Shown here one piece after another: positions 17,444-25,238 of a DNA stretch of 25,238 nt (its first letter is position 1; every line of letters begins with the position of its first letter). The notes below the pieces were generated by a model, which saw only the letters and a program-made list of their open reading frames with translations, was not told the origin of the DNA and searched no databases. Both the position numbers and the translations under genes were made by a program. The stretch lies in the NCBI GenBank assembly GCA_000482145.1, contig AUXH01000264.1:1-25238 (forward strand). Reading direction: 5' to 3'. Source of the DNA: Strigomonas culicis (taxonomy: Eukaryota > Euglenozoa > Kinetoplastea > Trypanosomatida > Trypanosomatidae).

Positions 17444-17465
17444 AGAGAGAGAGAGAGAGAGAGAG
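17444..17465. repeat. (AG)11 dinucleotide repeat
   Basis: Eleven perfect AG units on the plus strand, read as (CT)11 in the transcript and followed there directly by AG, so it may serve as a polypyrimidine tract for trans-splicing. Confidence 0.85.
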
Positions 17466-17708
17466 TAATAAAGAAAAAGACGGTAAAAGTGAAAAGGGGG
17501 TATTCTTGTTTCTTCTTCATTCAGACGTATAATAGCAATACACTACTGTTAATTATATGTTGTCCTGTTTTTTTTTTAGTTTATTGAAGTTGTGTCTCAT
17601 TCTGTCAGCACAGTACACTTTTACAGCGCACATGGATACATAAAACGATTCACAGTATCTCGCGACCAAAAACCAAGCGAATAAAAAAAAAAGCGAAAAT
17701 GGACAAAA

Positions 17709-20700
17709 TCATGTAGGAGCATTCGCGTATAGCTCCGCCAGTTTCTGCTTTGCGTACGCATAGTACTTCTCCATCTCCTCTCGGTCGCCGTCGCCTTCCT
17801 CGTTGCGCTGCCGCTTCGCGCCGCCACCCGCCTGCGCGTCCGCGCCACGCTGCGGGTCTGCGCTCGCGTTCGTGACGCCCGCAACGGCGTCGCGGATGTG
17901 CTGCTTCATGACCCGCCACCGCGTGGCGGCGATCTCCTGCCTCGTGAGGTGCCCCAGCATCGTGCGCAGGACAGCCTCGACCCGCACGTACGGCGTGGCC
18001 GCAGCGGCGCCTGTCGGCGGTGGCGGAGCCTCCGGCCGCTGCCGCTTGCGGTTGGGGGGGCCGCCGTCCGCGCGCGCGAGCCCTCTCTCCGCGTCCGTGC
18101 CATCGGCCTCATCGCCCGACCCCTCTCCCCCGCGATACGCTCCGCAGCTCACCTCTTCTTCTTCTTCCTCATCCGCGGACTGTGCCGCGGAGGCGCCGCG
18201 ACTGCCGCTCTTACTCGGCGGCGCTCCATCCGTGTGGTTGTTCGCATTCGTGGAGGAAGATGCCGGCCGGAACGGCGTGGTGGCGTACAAGGTGACGCCG
18301 ACCTCCTCGGCGGTATGGCTGTCGAGTGGCACCGGGGTTGGCGGTCGGACAAAAAAGTTCGGCAGCACGACCGGGCCGGTGTAGGGGCTCAGCGCCTCCG
18401 TCAGCACCCGGCGCTGCCGCTCCATCACCTTGTACAGCACGTGCGTCGCGACGTCCGCGAGGATGCCATGCGGCGTGGCGTGCGGCTGCGCCGCATCGCC
18501 CGGCGCGGCCAGAATATCGCGCGAGAGCTTTATGCGGTGGAGCGCGGCGAGCAAGAAGCTGAAGCTCTGCGCCTCACTCACGTCCTGGGGGAGGAGGGTC
18601 TCGAACAGCAAGAAAAATATGCGCTGCGCGTGCATACAGGCGAGGTCGACCTCCGCGCTGACGGGATGGTGTGTGGCGTCATCTGCCGCCGTCGTGGCAG
18701 GGGGTGCGAAGGAAAAAGAGGGATGATGGGAAAGAAAAAAGATGAGGAAGGGCGTCACCAACTCCAAATAATAATAAAAGGCGTTGGGAGAGGTGAAGGA
18801 CACCCGCGTCTTACTGTCCTCCGTGTTGCTCTTGTTCGTACTCTGCTCGGCGAGCTGCTGCTGCTGCCGCGCCTTCAGCATCGCGGCGATCGCCGCCATG
18901 TAGCGCCGCTGCAGCACGGTGTGATAGTAAGACCGGTTCGCGTCCTCTTCCTTCAGCACGGTCATGAGAAGGAATGCGATGTAACGTACGTCACAGCGCG
19001 CCTGGAACAGCCCCACCGCGGCGGCCGGCCCGGGCGGTCGGCTCTTGCTGGGGCTGAAGAAGAGACCCGTGTAGTCGTAAGGCGCTGCGGCGTGCGGCGA
19101 ACGGACCGCGCAACCGGCGGCACTTCGATAATCCCCCTCTCCACCGAGAAACCCACCCAATGTCAAAGCTGTATAAAAAATATTACTATTAGTAGTAGTA
19201 GTATGACTGGTAGTCGTCGTAGGCGCTGCGGCGGCGGCGTTGCTTCCGTCCATCATGATGTTATCGAACAAACACGCCTGCACGTAGTGGCGCAGCGCAT
19301 CGTTGTCCTCCATCGAGAAGAGAATCGAAATCACCAACTCGTTCTGCAGGACAGAAGACGGCACAAATACCATCTTTGCCAGGATATAGTAGAGCGCCGC
19401 GCGCCGCTGGCAGGCCCCGCGGGTATGGTAACCATCGCCCGGCGCAGCGTTGAAGTGCGCACTCACCTTCGAAAAGGACTGGATAAAAAAACTCAACAGT
19501 TCATTTTTTATGTCGTTACTCTGGGGATGCAGTAACGAAGTGAGGGCGAGCACCTTGCTGATCGCACTGACAAGAGAAGTAAAGAAGTTGGAGCTGATGG
19601 GAAACCCATTCGTGGTATGATGCTGCTGGCTGCGCCGGTACGCATCCATTGCCTGATACTCCGGATTGATACTTGCCGCACTGCGATGCTGCCTCTTCCC
19701 CTCGGCCACCGATCGTGCGGGCTGCGGTGCCAACACCACCAAAAACAGCTCCTTGAGGTCATTTTTTAACAAACGCATCTTTTCCGTGATGGGCTGCAGG
19801 AGGGGCGCAAAGGCTGTCGCGTGGGGGAGACTCGGGAACAAGGACGGCAACGCTTCGACGGCGAGGAGGAAGCCCCGCAGTGTGTGCACGGCGGCCAGCA
19901 GCGATTCATTCAGCTTCATGTTATTATTATTTGTTTTACTGCTTTGCATGTGCTCCAGCAAGGCGCCGCGGATTGTATCCGTCACGTTTGTCATTTTGGT
20001 TTCGAATGCTGTCTTTTCGGAACGGAACGGAGGAAACAGCAGCACACAGTTAACAAACACTCTCGCCGACAGACAGTTGATGGCAGTGGTCTGCTCCAGC
20101 ATCACCTCTTTATGCGGGTTCGCCTCCACATCCGTATCCTTATCAATTGGCTCCCAACACAGCTGATCTAGCAAAGCGAAAAACACCTCCTTCGTGCCTT
20201 CCTTTTGGTCGCCACGGCTCCGCTGGGGACGCTCGCTATTATTATGTAAAGCTACACTATAATAGTAAGTGGCACCCCCCTCCGCCTCTTCTTCTTCGTC
20301 TCCGCCGTTACTCGTACGCTCTCCCTGTGCGACAAGGGATCCCTCAAACAGCGACCAGTTGTACACCAGCTGCAGCAGGTAAAGTATGACCTCTCGCCTT
20401 CTCACGCCCGCTGCCCCGCGGTCCGCCGCGCGCCGCTCGGGCGCCACCAGCCACGCCAGCACACGCACCGCCGTCGGCATGCACGCCGGCAGGAAGGAGG
20501 GGCTCGACGCGACGCAGACCAAGACGAACTGCAGGAAGCGGAACAAGTCCTCCAGGACGCCTCCGCTTCCGTCCGTGTTGTCTTCATCGCCGTCCTGCCT
20601 CGTCGTGTGAGAGGTCAGCGCCTCCATTCGCCGCAGCACCACGTGGAGGTGCTTCTCCTGCGAGAGGGGAAAGCACAGCTGGCTGACGAGCGTCGTCTGG

Positions 20701-23642
20701 ATAAACCGATAGACACTCGCCTCCACGCGGCCCTTGATGTGCTCGAGAAAATACGTCTTCTCAGTGAGCCATTCTGTTACGCTGCGGCGCCGCTTCCCGC
20801 CCTGCGGCGGCGAGAGGGGTGAGGTGCAGAGGCGCAAAAAGAGCTTCGCGACGGTGTCGTCGCGGCTGCGGAACAGCACGTCCCAGCAGTTCTGCTGCTG
20901 CGTGTGCGTCGCCTGTTGGAGGAAGGCCAACAGGCGGTGAATTGCGTGGATCCGCTCTGCCTTCTCGCGCTCCGCGTCCTGCGGCGGCGCGCCCACGACG
21001 AGCTGCTTCACCTCTTGGCGCAGGGAGAAGAGTAGAAAAATGGTTTCGCGTAGGTAGTGCTTTTTGTTCGCCATGTGCAGTAGCTGGTGAAAGTAACGAT
21101 GCGTGGGGGTCTGGTCGTCCGCTGCGGTTAAGTCGCGGATGAAAACAAGCCACCCGTCGACATAGCTGAGCTCCGTAGTAGCCGCTGGCGTTGTCGTCAG
21201 TGCGTTGTTATTCTGTTGATTCGCCGTTTCTGTTTCAAAGTCAAACAACGCGAATGTGGAACGAAGATTGTATTCTGTGTTCCGCTTTTGAGCAGTCGTA
21301 TTGGGATGATGGGTACCCACCGCATTCGAAAGGTTAGGATGTGCCGCATTCTGGTGGGGAGACGGGAGAAGCGTGTCCAACAGGGTCTCGATCATAAAAA
21401 CGCCATTTTCAAACGAAAAGGCGTTGAAGATTGCCTTTGGAATCCACTCGAAATAACGGAAAACCGCAGGATGCGCATTACTCTTCGAGAAGGGCAACGC
21501 CAAGCGATACAGGTCGCAAAACTGCGTCAATGCGAGCTCGCGAATCGCAGTTTTCTTATCACAACTCCGCAACGCAAAATAATCGTTCATGTTCTTTGGC
21601 TGGTTGGTGCCAGCACCTGTAGGAGGGAGGTAGAAGAGATGAAACAAGAGATCCTCGTCCGCCGCGGCCTGCGGAGAAGCCGAAGACGCGGATGAGAGAG
21701 AGGAAGACACGGTTGCCGCACCGGTCCCGGGGCTCCGGATCGTGGCCGCGCCAGTGGCGGTGGATGGCAGCAGCGCCAGAACCGACTTGAGCAGCGCGCC
21801 CCACTGCTGCACAGCGACGCGGCGCACAAAGAGGTTCGTGTCGGTCAAGCTGTACGATAGAAAAGGCTGCAGCAGACAGTGGTAATACTCAAAAAAGGCA
21901 TTCTTTGTCGGCGCTGGGGTCGTAGGTGGCGCGATGTTCGCACAGGCGAGCTGTATGCAGCGCGTCCCTACCACCAGCATCTCCGTTGTGATGAGCGAGC
22001 GCCCTTTCGCACTCAACCCGGCGGCGCCACTCGTCGGGTTGGCGTGCGCGAAGAGCTGGTTGAAAAAGTGCATAAACTGTTGCCTACACGCGCTCCACCG
22101 CTGCTGTTGCGGCGGCGGCAGCTTGCCCTCTGGCGGGGGCGCCGCCGGGGCAAACAGCTGGGGGTAGAGGCACACACTGACCCCGTACAGGCCGCGCACG
22201 TAAAGCACCAAAAGATCCTCCTGAAATCGCGGCGAGATGCCCGCGCTCGCCTGCATGGTAAACGGGAAGTGACACCGTGTCGCCTCGTGCGGCGGCGGCG
22301 GACAGGGGTGGGTGAAGAGGTACGCAAGCAGTGGGAGCGCCATCTCCGCGTCGACCTCCGACAGCACCACCGTCATCTCCAACCCTTTCGACAGGCTCTG
22401 CAGCGCCGCTCGGTGGGTCTGGTGCTGCGGCGCCTCATGCGGTGGCGCTGCTGCTGTGGTGGTGGCGTCCGCGTCCGCGTCGTCGCCGACGCACTCTCGC
22501 TCCAGTCGCCATCCCTTCTCGAAGTAGCTGTCAACCAACCACCCCGACGCGATCTGCTGCACCGCGAACCGCTCCGTCCGCAACAGTTTGACAATGAAGT
22601 CATACGTCACACTTTTATTAGCATTAGTCTTATTATTATAAATACTAGCAGCAGCAGCAGCCGTAGAAGTGGCAGTGGTAGGTTGCTGCGCTAACTGCTG
22701 AAGCACCGGCGAGTGCTTCTTTAGCTCTGTTAGGAGGAACAAAAGCACCTTGTCCCAGAGACAGCTCGAGTGTGGCACGTCCTCCGCCGGTGGCGCCACA
22801 AGCGCGCGGAGCACCCCTCGGAGAACCTTATACAATTCAATGCTAATACTCGTCACTGCATTAGTATTATTACTGCTATTAGCACTCGTCGTGGTGCTAT
22901 TGGGCTTTGTGTTCTGTAACAATGGAATGGCCTCAAAAAGGGACAGCAAGTAATCCAAAAACAGACGATATTTTTCACCTTGCGGCTGTCTCTCGTCCGG
23001 GTTGTAGTTCTGCTCCATCAGCAGCAGACAGTGTGGCAGAACCACCGTGAGCGCCTCTGATACGCAGAGCCGCTCTATGACATACGACAAGGCAAAGATA
23101 TCCTTTTTCGTATCATTCTTCTCGTCACTGCTGTTCGTCCGCTTGATGTGATAAAAGGGATAAACCATCGCGTAGAAGAGTGAAAAGGCGGTTTCTTCGT
23201 TGTGCAGATTCCATAATGGATGGATCTTTTTGTTGTGCGCCTCATGATTCGCATGCTGCTGCTGTTGCTGCTGATGGGCGCCTTCGTCTTCCTTGCCATC
23301 GTCGGCCTCTCGAAGGCGGATAAAGTCTGCCCATATAGCGCTCAGAAAATACTTGGCAGCCTCTGGCACGATGCGGCTGTCGGGGTGGTATTTTTGGTTT
23401 CCGAGGAGCTCCGCCATGAAGGCCGCATCCGCCACCCTCGCATCCTTATTCTCATTATCATTAGTATGTGTGGCTGTGCGTAGCGTGCGACTGAGTGTGA
23501 ATAAGAACGAAGACAATTCACTGTCTTTTACGTTCTGCAACGCTTCGATGGACAGCGGCATTTGATCTTTGATTTTGTTTTTGTTATTAGCGGCGGTGTT
23601 GGCTTGTTTTGACTGAACTGATTTTGTAAAAAAATCAGACAT
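17709..23642 (-). CDS. PDS5-like sister-chromatid cohesion protein (alpha-solenoid)
   Basis: The 1977-residue protein is built of amphipathic helix pairs throughout, as in HEAT-type solenoids. Local resemblance to PDS5 is visible at 93-112 (PEAAKYFLSAIWADFIRLRE, compare the family's block on local accumulation of regulatory helices), 187-198 (YVIERLCVSEAL), 700-718 (IRELALTQFCDLYRLALPF) and 733-760 (WIPKAIFNAFSFENG, then a short helix ending LLP), in the same order as in PDS5. In animals and fungi PDS5 binds the cohesin kleisin and regulates loading, release and acetylation. The protein is longer than usual (about 1200-1450), with Asn/Thr/Ser/Gln/Ala inserts. The C-terminal 180 residues are disordered-looking, with a glutamate run, a basic NRKRQRP that could be a nuclear signal, and a final helix. 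Identification rests on my reading of motif patterns; another HEAT solenoid such as a cohesin loader or importin-like protein remains possible. Confidence 0.6.
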   Translation of the reverse strand: MSDFFTKSVQSKQANTAANNKNKIKDQMPLSIEALQNVKDSELSSFLFTLSRTLRTATHTNDNENKDARVADAAFMAELLGNQKYHPDSRIVPEAAKYFLSAIWADFIRLREADDGKEDEGAHQQQQQQHANHEAHNKKIHPLWNLHNEETAFSLFYAMVYPFYHIKRTNSSDEKNDTKKDIFALSYVIERLCVSEALTVVLPHCLLLMEQNYNPDERQPQGEKYRLFLDYLLSLFEAIPLLQNTKPNSTTTSANSSNNTNAVTSISIELYKVLRGVLRALVAPPAEDVPHSSCLWDKVLLFLLTELKKHSPVLQQLAQQPTTATSTAAAAASIYNNKTNANKSVTYDFIVKLLRTERFAVQQIASGWLVDSYFEKGWRLERECVGDDADADATTTAAAPPHEAPQHQTHRAALQSLSKGLEMTVVLSEVDAEMALPLLAYLFTHPCPPPPHEATRCHFPFTMQASAGISPRFQEDLLVLYVRGLYGVSVCLYPQLFAPAAPPPEGKLPPPQQQRWSACRQQFMHFFNQLFAHANPTSGAAGLSAKGRSLITTEMLVVGTRCIQLACANIAPPTTPAPTKNAFFEYYHCLLQPFLSYSLTDTNLFVRRVAVQQWGALLKSVLALLPSTATGAATIRSPGTGAATVSSSLSSASSASPQAAADEDLLFHLFYLPPTGAGTNQPKNMNDYFALRSCDKKTAIRELALTQFCDLYRLALPFSKSNAHPAVFRYFEWIPKAIFNAFSFENGVFMIETLLDTLLPSPHQNAAHPNLSNAVGTHHPNTTAQKRNTEYNLRSTFALFDFETETANQQNNNALTTTPAATTELSYVDGWLVFIRDLTAADDQTPTHRYFHQLLHMANKKHYLRETIFLLFSLRQEVKQLVVGAPPQDAEREKAERIHAIHRLLAFLQQATHTQQQNCWDVLFRSRDDTVAKLFLRLCTSPLSPPQGGKRRRSVTEWLTEKTYFLEHIKGRVEASVYRFIQTTLVSQLCFPLSQEKHLHVVLRRMEALTSHTTRQDGDEDNTDGSGGVLEDLFRFLQFVLVCVASSPSFLPACMPTAVRVLAWLVAPERRAADRGAAGVRRREVILYLLQLVYNWSLFEGSLVAQGERTSNGGDEEEEAEGGATYYYSVALHNNSERPQRSRGDQKEGTKEVFFALLDQLCWEPIDKDTDVEANPHKEVMLEQTTAINCLSARVFVNCVLLFPPFRSEKTAFETKMTNVTDTIRGALLEHMQSSKTNNNNMKLNESLLAAVHTLRGFLLAVEALPSLFPSLPHATAFAPLLQPITEKMRLLKNDLKELFLVVLAPQPARSVAEGKRQHRSAASINPEYQAMDAYRRSQQHHTTNGFPISSNFFTSLVSAISKVLALTSLLHPQSNDIKNELLSFFIQSFSKVSAHFNAAPGDGYHTRGACQRRAALYYILAKMVFVPSSVLQNELVISILFSMEDNDALRHYVQACLFDNIMMDGSNAAAAAPTTTTSHTTTTNSNIFYTALTLGGFLGGEGDYRSAAGCAVRSPHAAAPYDYTGLFFSPSKSRPPGPAAAVGLFQARCDVRYIAFLLMTVLKEEDANRSYYHTVLQRRYMAAIAAMLKARQQQQLAEQSTNKSNTEDSKTRVSFTSPNAFYYYLELVTPFLIFFLSHHPSFSFAPPATTAADDATHHPVSAEVDLACMHAQRIFFLLFETLLPQDVSEAQSFSFLLAALHRIKLSRDILAAPGDAAQPHATPHGILADVATHVLYKVMERQRRVLTEALSPYTGPVVLPNFFVRPPTPVPLDSHTAEEVGVTLYATTPFRPASSSTNANNHTDGAPPSKSGSRGASAAQSADEEEEEEVSCGAYRGGEGSGDEADGTDAERGLARADGGPPNRKRQRPEAPPPPTGAAAATPYVRVEAVLRTMLGHLTRQEIAATRWRVMKQHIRDAVAGVTNASADPQRGADAQAGGGAKRQRNEEGDGDREEMEKYYAYAKQKLAELYANAPT

Positions 23643-24837
23643 ATGTGAGCGAAGAATAATTAGGTTTTTTTAGTGTTCTGTGTCAAATAATCTGTTCTGT
23701 AAAATACTTGTTTTTCTCTTTTCTGCTTGTTTTCTTTCTTTTTTTCCCTACACCCAAAGAGGAAGAAACAGAAGAAGAAAAAAAGAGAGAGAAAAAAAAG
23801 TTGTTAATATCTGAATCAACTCTATGAAATAATAGATATACTTATAAGTCTATGAAAAGAAAAAAAATGCAAAAAGAAAAAAAAATCTGTTGGTGAATAA
23901 TATAATCTGTTCTTTATATTTGAAAAGTATCTTTGATTCTGTTTGTATGTTTGTTTTCACTGTTGTTCTTCTTCACGAATTATAAAAACGATATCTTTTT
24001 TTTGTTGTTTTATTCTTCTTTTCCTTTTACTTGTGATATCAATTCTAAGTGAAATAAAAAAGGACAAACATAAGAATGAGGGAGAGAATATATTGAAGAT
24101 GCTATTCTTAATTTCATCATTGGCTGGCAAAGTTATCCATGCAATTATCACTGAAACGTTGTAACTAGTATTATTAGTGTATTTCGTATTTGATTCTCTT
24201 ATCTTCTATTGTATTGTATTTTTTATAAATAATATGTTTGCCTTATTTGTAAGACCCCGCTTCTCCAGAAAACACTTTTCCTTTTTCTTTTTTTTTGTAT
24301 TAAGTATACGTAAAGTCCATCTTATGTTTCGTCTGTTTTGTTTATACGTGTCTAGTGAAAACGGAAAGCAAAAGAATGGATAATATAGAAGAAAAGGAAA
24401 AAAAGCAACGCGATTGAAACACTTCACAAAAAAAAAGCACAAGAAAAAATATGGATTTAGGAATTAAAAATATATATATATCATTTCTCTCATCAGTATT
24501 ATATATAAATAATAAATTTTAAAAAAAAATGTGATCAATTCAACAAAAATGCTGCAAACTAAACAGAAAGCAAAAAAAAAAGCAATTCATCCTATAAAAG
24601 CAAAAAAATTAATAATTATAAGCGCACGAAGAACAAAGAAGAAACGATAGCTAAAAAAAAAAAAGAACAAGAGTCATGATATTCTATACATGTGTGTGTA
24701 GATCAATGGGCAGTTGTCATTTGTTTTTATTTGCTTGTTTTTCCGCACGTGCATATAAATAAATAAATATATATATATATGTGTGTGTGTGTGAATATAA
24801 GAGGGTTTTATTACTACTAGTGTTAGTATTTCTCATT
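23643..24837. other. 1.2-kb AT-rich spacer, the longest in the window
   Basis: Very AT-rich, with many A and T homopolymers and a TA/GT microsatellite at about 24765-24794. It must contain the 3' untranslated region and polyadenylation site of the repeat protein gene and the leader of the PDS5-like gene. Small open frames on either strand (for example 23943-24164 plus, 24206-24442 minus) are Phe/Lys/Ile-rich and spacer-like. No RNA gene recognised. Confidence 0.65.
23748..23801 (-). promoter_or_regulatory. Polypyrimidine tract and candidate trans-splice acceptor for the PDS5-like gene
   Basis: On the minus strand about 23800-23755 is nearly all C/T and is followed by GTGTAG, with AG at 23749-23748. 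The predicted leader is about 105 bases before the ATG at 23642. Confidence 0.55.
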
Positions 24838-25238
24838 TTAAAAATGGCGGCCGTAGTACACCTCCTGCACCTCCGCGGACGCGAAGCACTGCGTCGTGTC
24901 CGTCATCACCGCATTCGTCCTTATCCGCAGCTCCCTGTTTTCGTTCACCGGATAAAAACCACTCTGCGTGTTAGCAATAGTGGGACTACCGGTCGTCGTG
25001 AAACCCCAACTGCTGTCGCTGTCGCTGTCGCTGTCGCTGCTCCTGTCCGTGCTGCTGCTGTCGCTGCTCCTGTCCGTGCTGCTGCTGTCGCTGCTCCTGT
25101 CCGTGCTGCTGCTGTCGCTGCTCCTGTCCGTGCTGCTGCTGTCGCTGCTCCTGTCCGTGCTGCTGCTGTCGCTGCTCCTGTCCGTGCTGCTGCTGTCGCT
25201 GCTCCTGTCCGTGCTGCTGCTGTCGCTGCTCCTGTCCG
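24838..25238 (-). CDS. C-terminal end of an unrecognised Ser/Asp repeat protein (5' part beyond window)
   Basis: A reading frame enters from the right edge and stops with TAA at 24838-24840. From the edge it encodes at least seven perfect copies of a nine-residue unit, DRSSDSSST, then an SD run, then a unique tail of about 60 residues starting SWGFTTTGSPTIANTQSG and ending VQEVYYGRHF. The repeat region would be open in all frames, but only this frame joins a long stop-free unique tail with normal codon use, which supports it. The tail is not repetitive and contains one Cys; no membrane segment or GPI signal is visible at the C-terminus. I do not recognise the family. Ser/Asp repeats of this type occur in disordered linkers and in surface or matrix proteins; nothing here decides between them. 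Confidence 0.65.
   Translation of the reverse strand, partial: DRSSDSSSTDRSSDSSSTDRSSDSSSTDRSSDSSSTDRSSDSSSTDRSSDSSSTDRSSDSSSTDRSSDSDSDSDSSWGFTTTGSPTIANTQSGFYPVNENRELRIRTNAVMTDTTQCFASAEVQEVYYGRHF
25040..25238. repeat. Perfect 27-bp tandem repeat array running off the window
   Basis: The landmark CTCCTGTCCG recurs exactly every 27 bases, starting at 25040, 25067, 25094, 25121, 25148, 25175, 25202 and 25229. That is seven complete units plus the start of an eighth, with no base differences between units. The unit length is divisible by three, so copy changes keep the reading frame. Just before it, 25014-25038 carries shorter six-base repeats (Ser-Asp codons). Confidence 0.95.

Larger units (their letters stand above)
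17131..17708. other. AT-rich, palindrome-rich spacer between the PDS5-like gene and kinesin
   Basis: About 580 bases. It contains a large inverted repeat (17171-17244), two AT palindromes (17378-17401 and 17408-17423), an (AG)11 run (17444-17465; CT on the transcript) and pyrimidine-rich tracts on the minus strand at about 17229-17300. It should hold the 3' untranslated region of the PDS5-like gene and the kinesin leader. No gene or RNA recognised. Confidence 0.75.

Noticed and set aside
25040..25238. Telomeric or CRISPR repeat at the window edge
   Set aside because: The unit is 27 bp with no spacers and does not resemble TTAGGG; it keeps an open reading frame that joins a unique C-terminal tail, so it is coding.

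Overview
The window looks like nuclear DNA of a kinetoplastid flagellate, most likely a trypanosomatid. Eight protein genes, none with a visible intron, all lie on the minus strand, as in a polycistronic transcription unit. The spacers are AT-rich and full of homopolymers. Nearly every gene start is preceded by a polypyrimidine tract followed by an AG, the expected signal for spliced-leader trans-splicing. Coding DNA is mostly very GC-rich, so the opposite strand carries long spurious open frames; these are left out. Genus and species cannot be read from this sequence.

In transcription order (right to left): (8) 25238-24838, the C-terminal end of a protein with perfect 27-bp Ser/Asp-rich repeats, cut by the window edge; (7) 23642-17709, a 1977-residue alpha-solenoid protein that I read as PDS5-like (sister-chromatid cohesion); (6) 17130-11374, a 1918-residue N-terminal-motor kinesin with a long phospho-site-rich tail; (5) 10510-9470, a START lipid-transfer domain protein; (4) 8755-7967, an unrecognised 262-residue protein with a possible longer isoform; (3) 7583-4374, a 1069-residue leucine-rich repeat protein; (2) 3833-3258, the 60S biogenesis factor RLP24; (1) 2570-1, an ATAD2/Yta7-type AAA ATPase cut by the left edge.

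The genes do not form a pathway. Neighbouring genes in kinetoplastid arrays are usually unrelated, and here chromatin (ATAD2-like), cohesion (PDS5-like), microtubule motor (kinesin), ribosome assembly (RLP24) and lipid transfer (START) sit side by side. No tRNA, rRNA, mobile element or CRISPR array was recognised.

The points most worth a second look are: a gene whose two candidate splice sites would give a short form or a form with a signal-peptide-like N-terminus, the long form being gated by an 11-base G/C homopolymer; the RLP24 leader, which has no AG for about 100 bases before its ATG, with the first AG inside codon 5; a 74-bp near-perfect inverted repeat upstream of the kinesin start; a duplicated 30-residue module and a cluster of SxIP/SxLP and CDK-type motifs in the kinesin tail; and the perfect 27-bp repeat array at the window edge.
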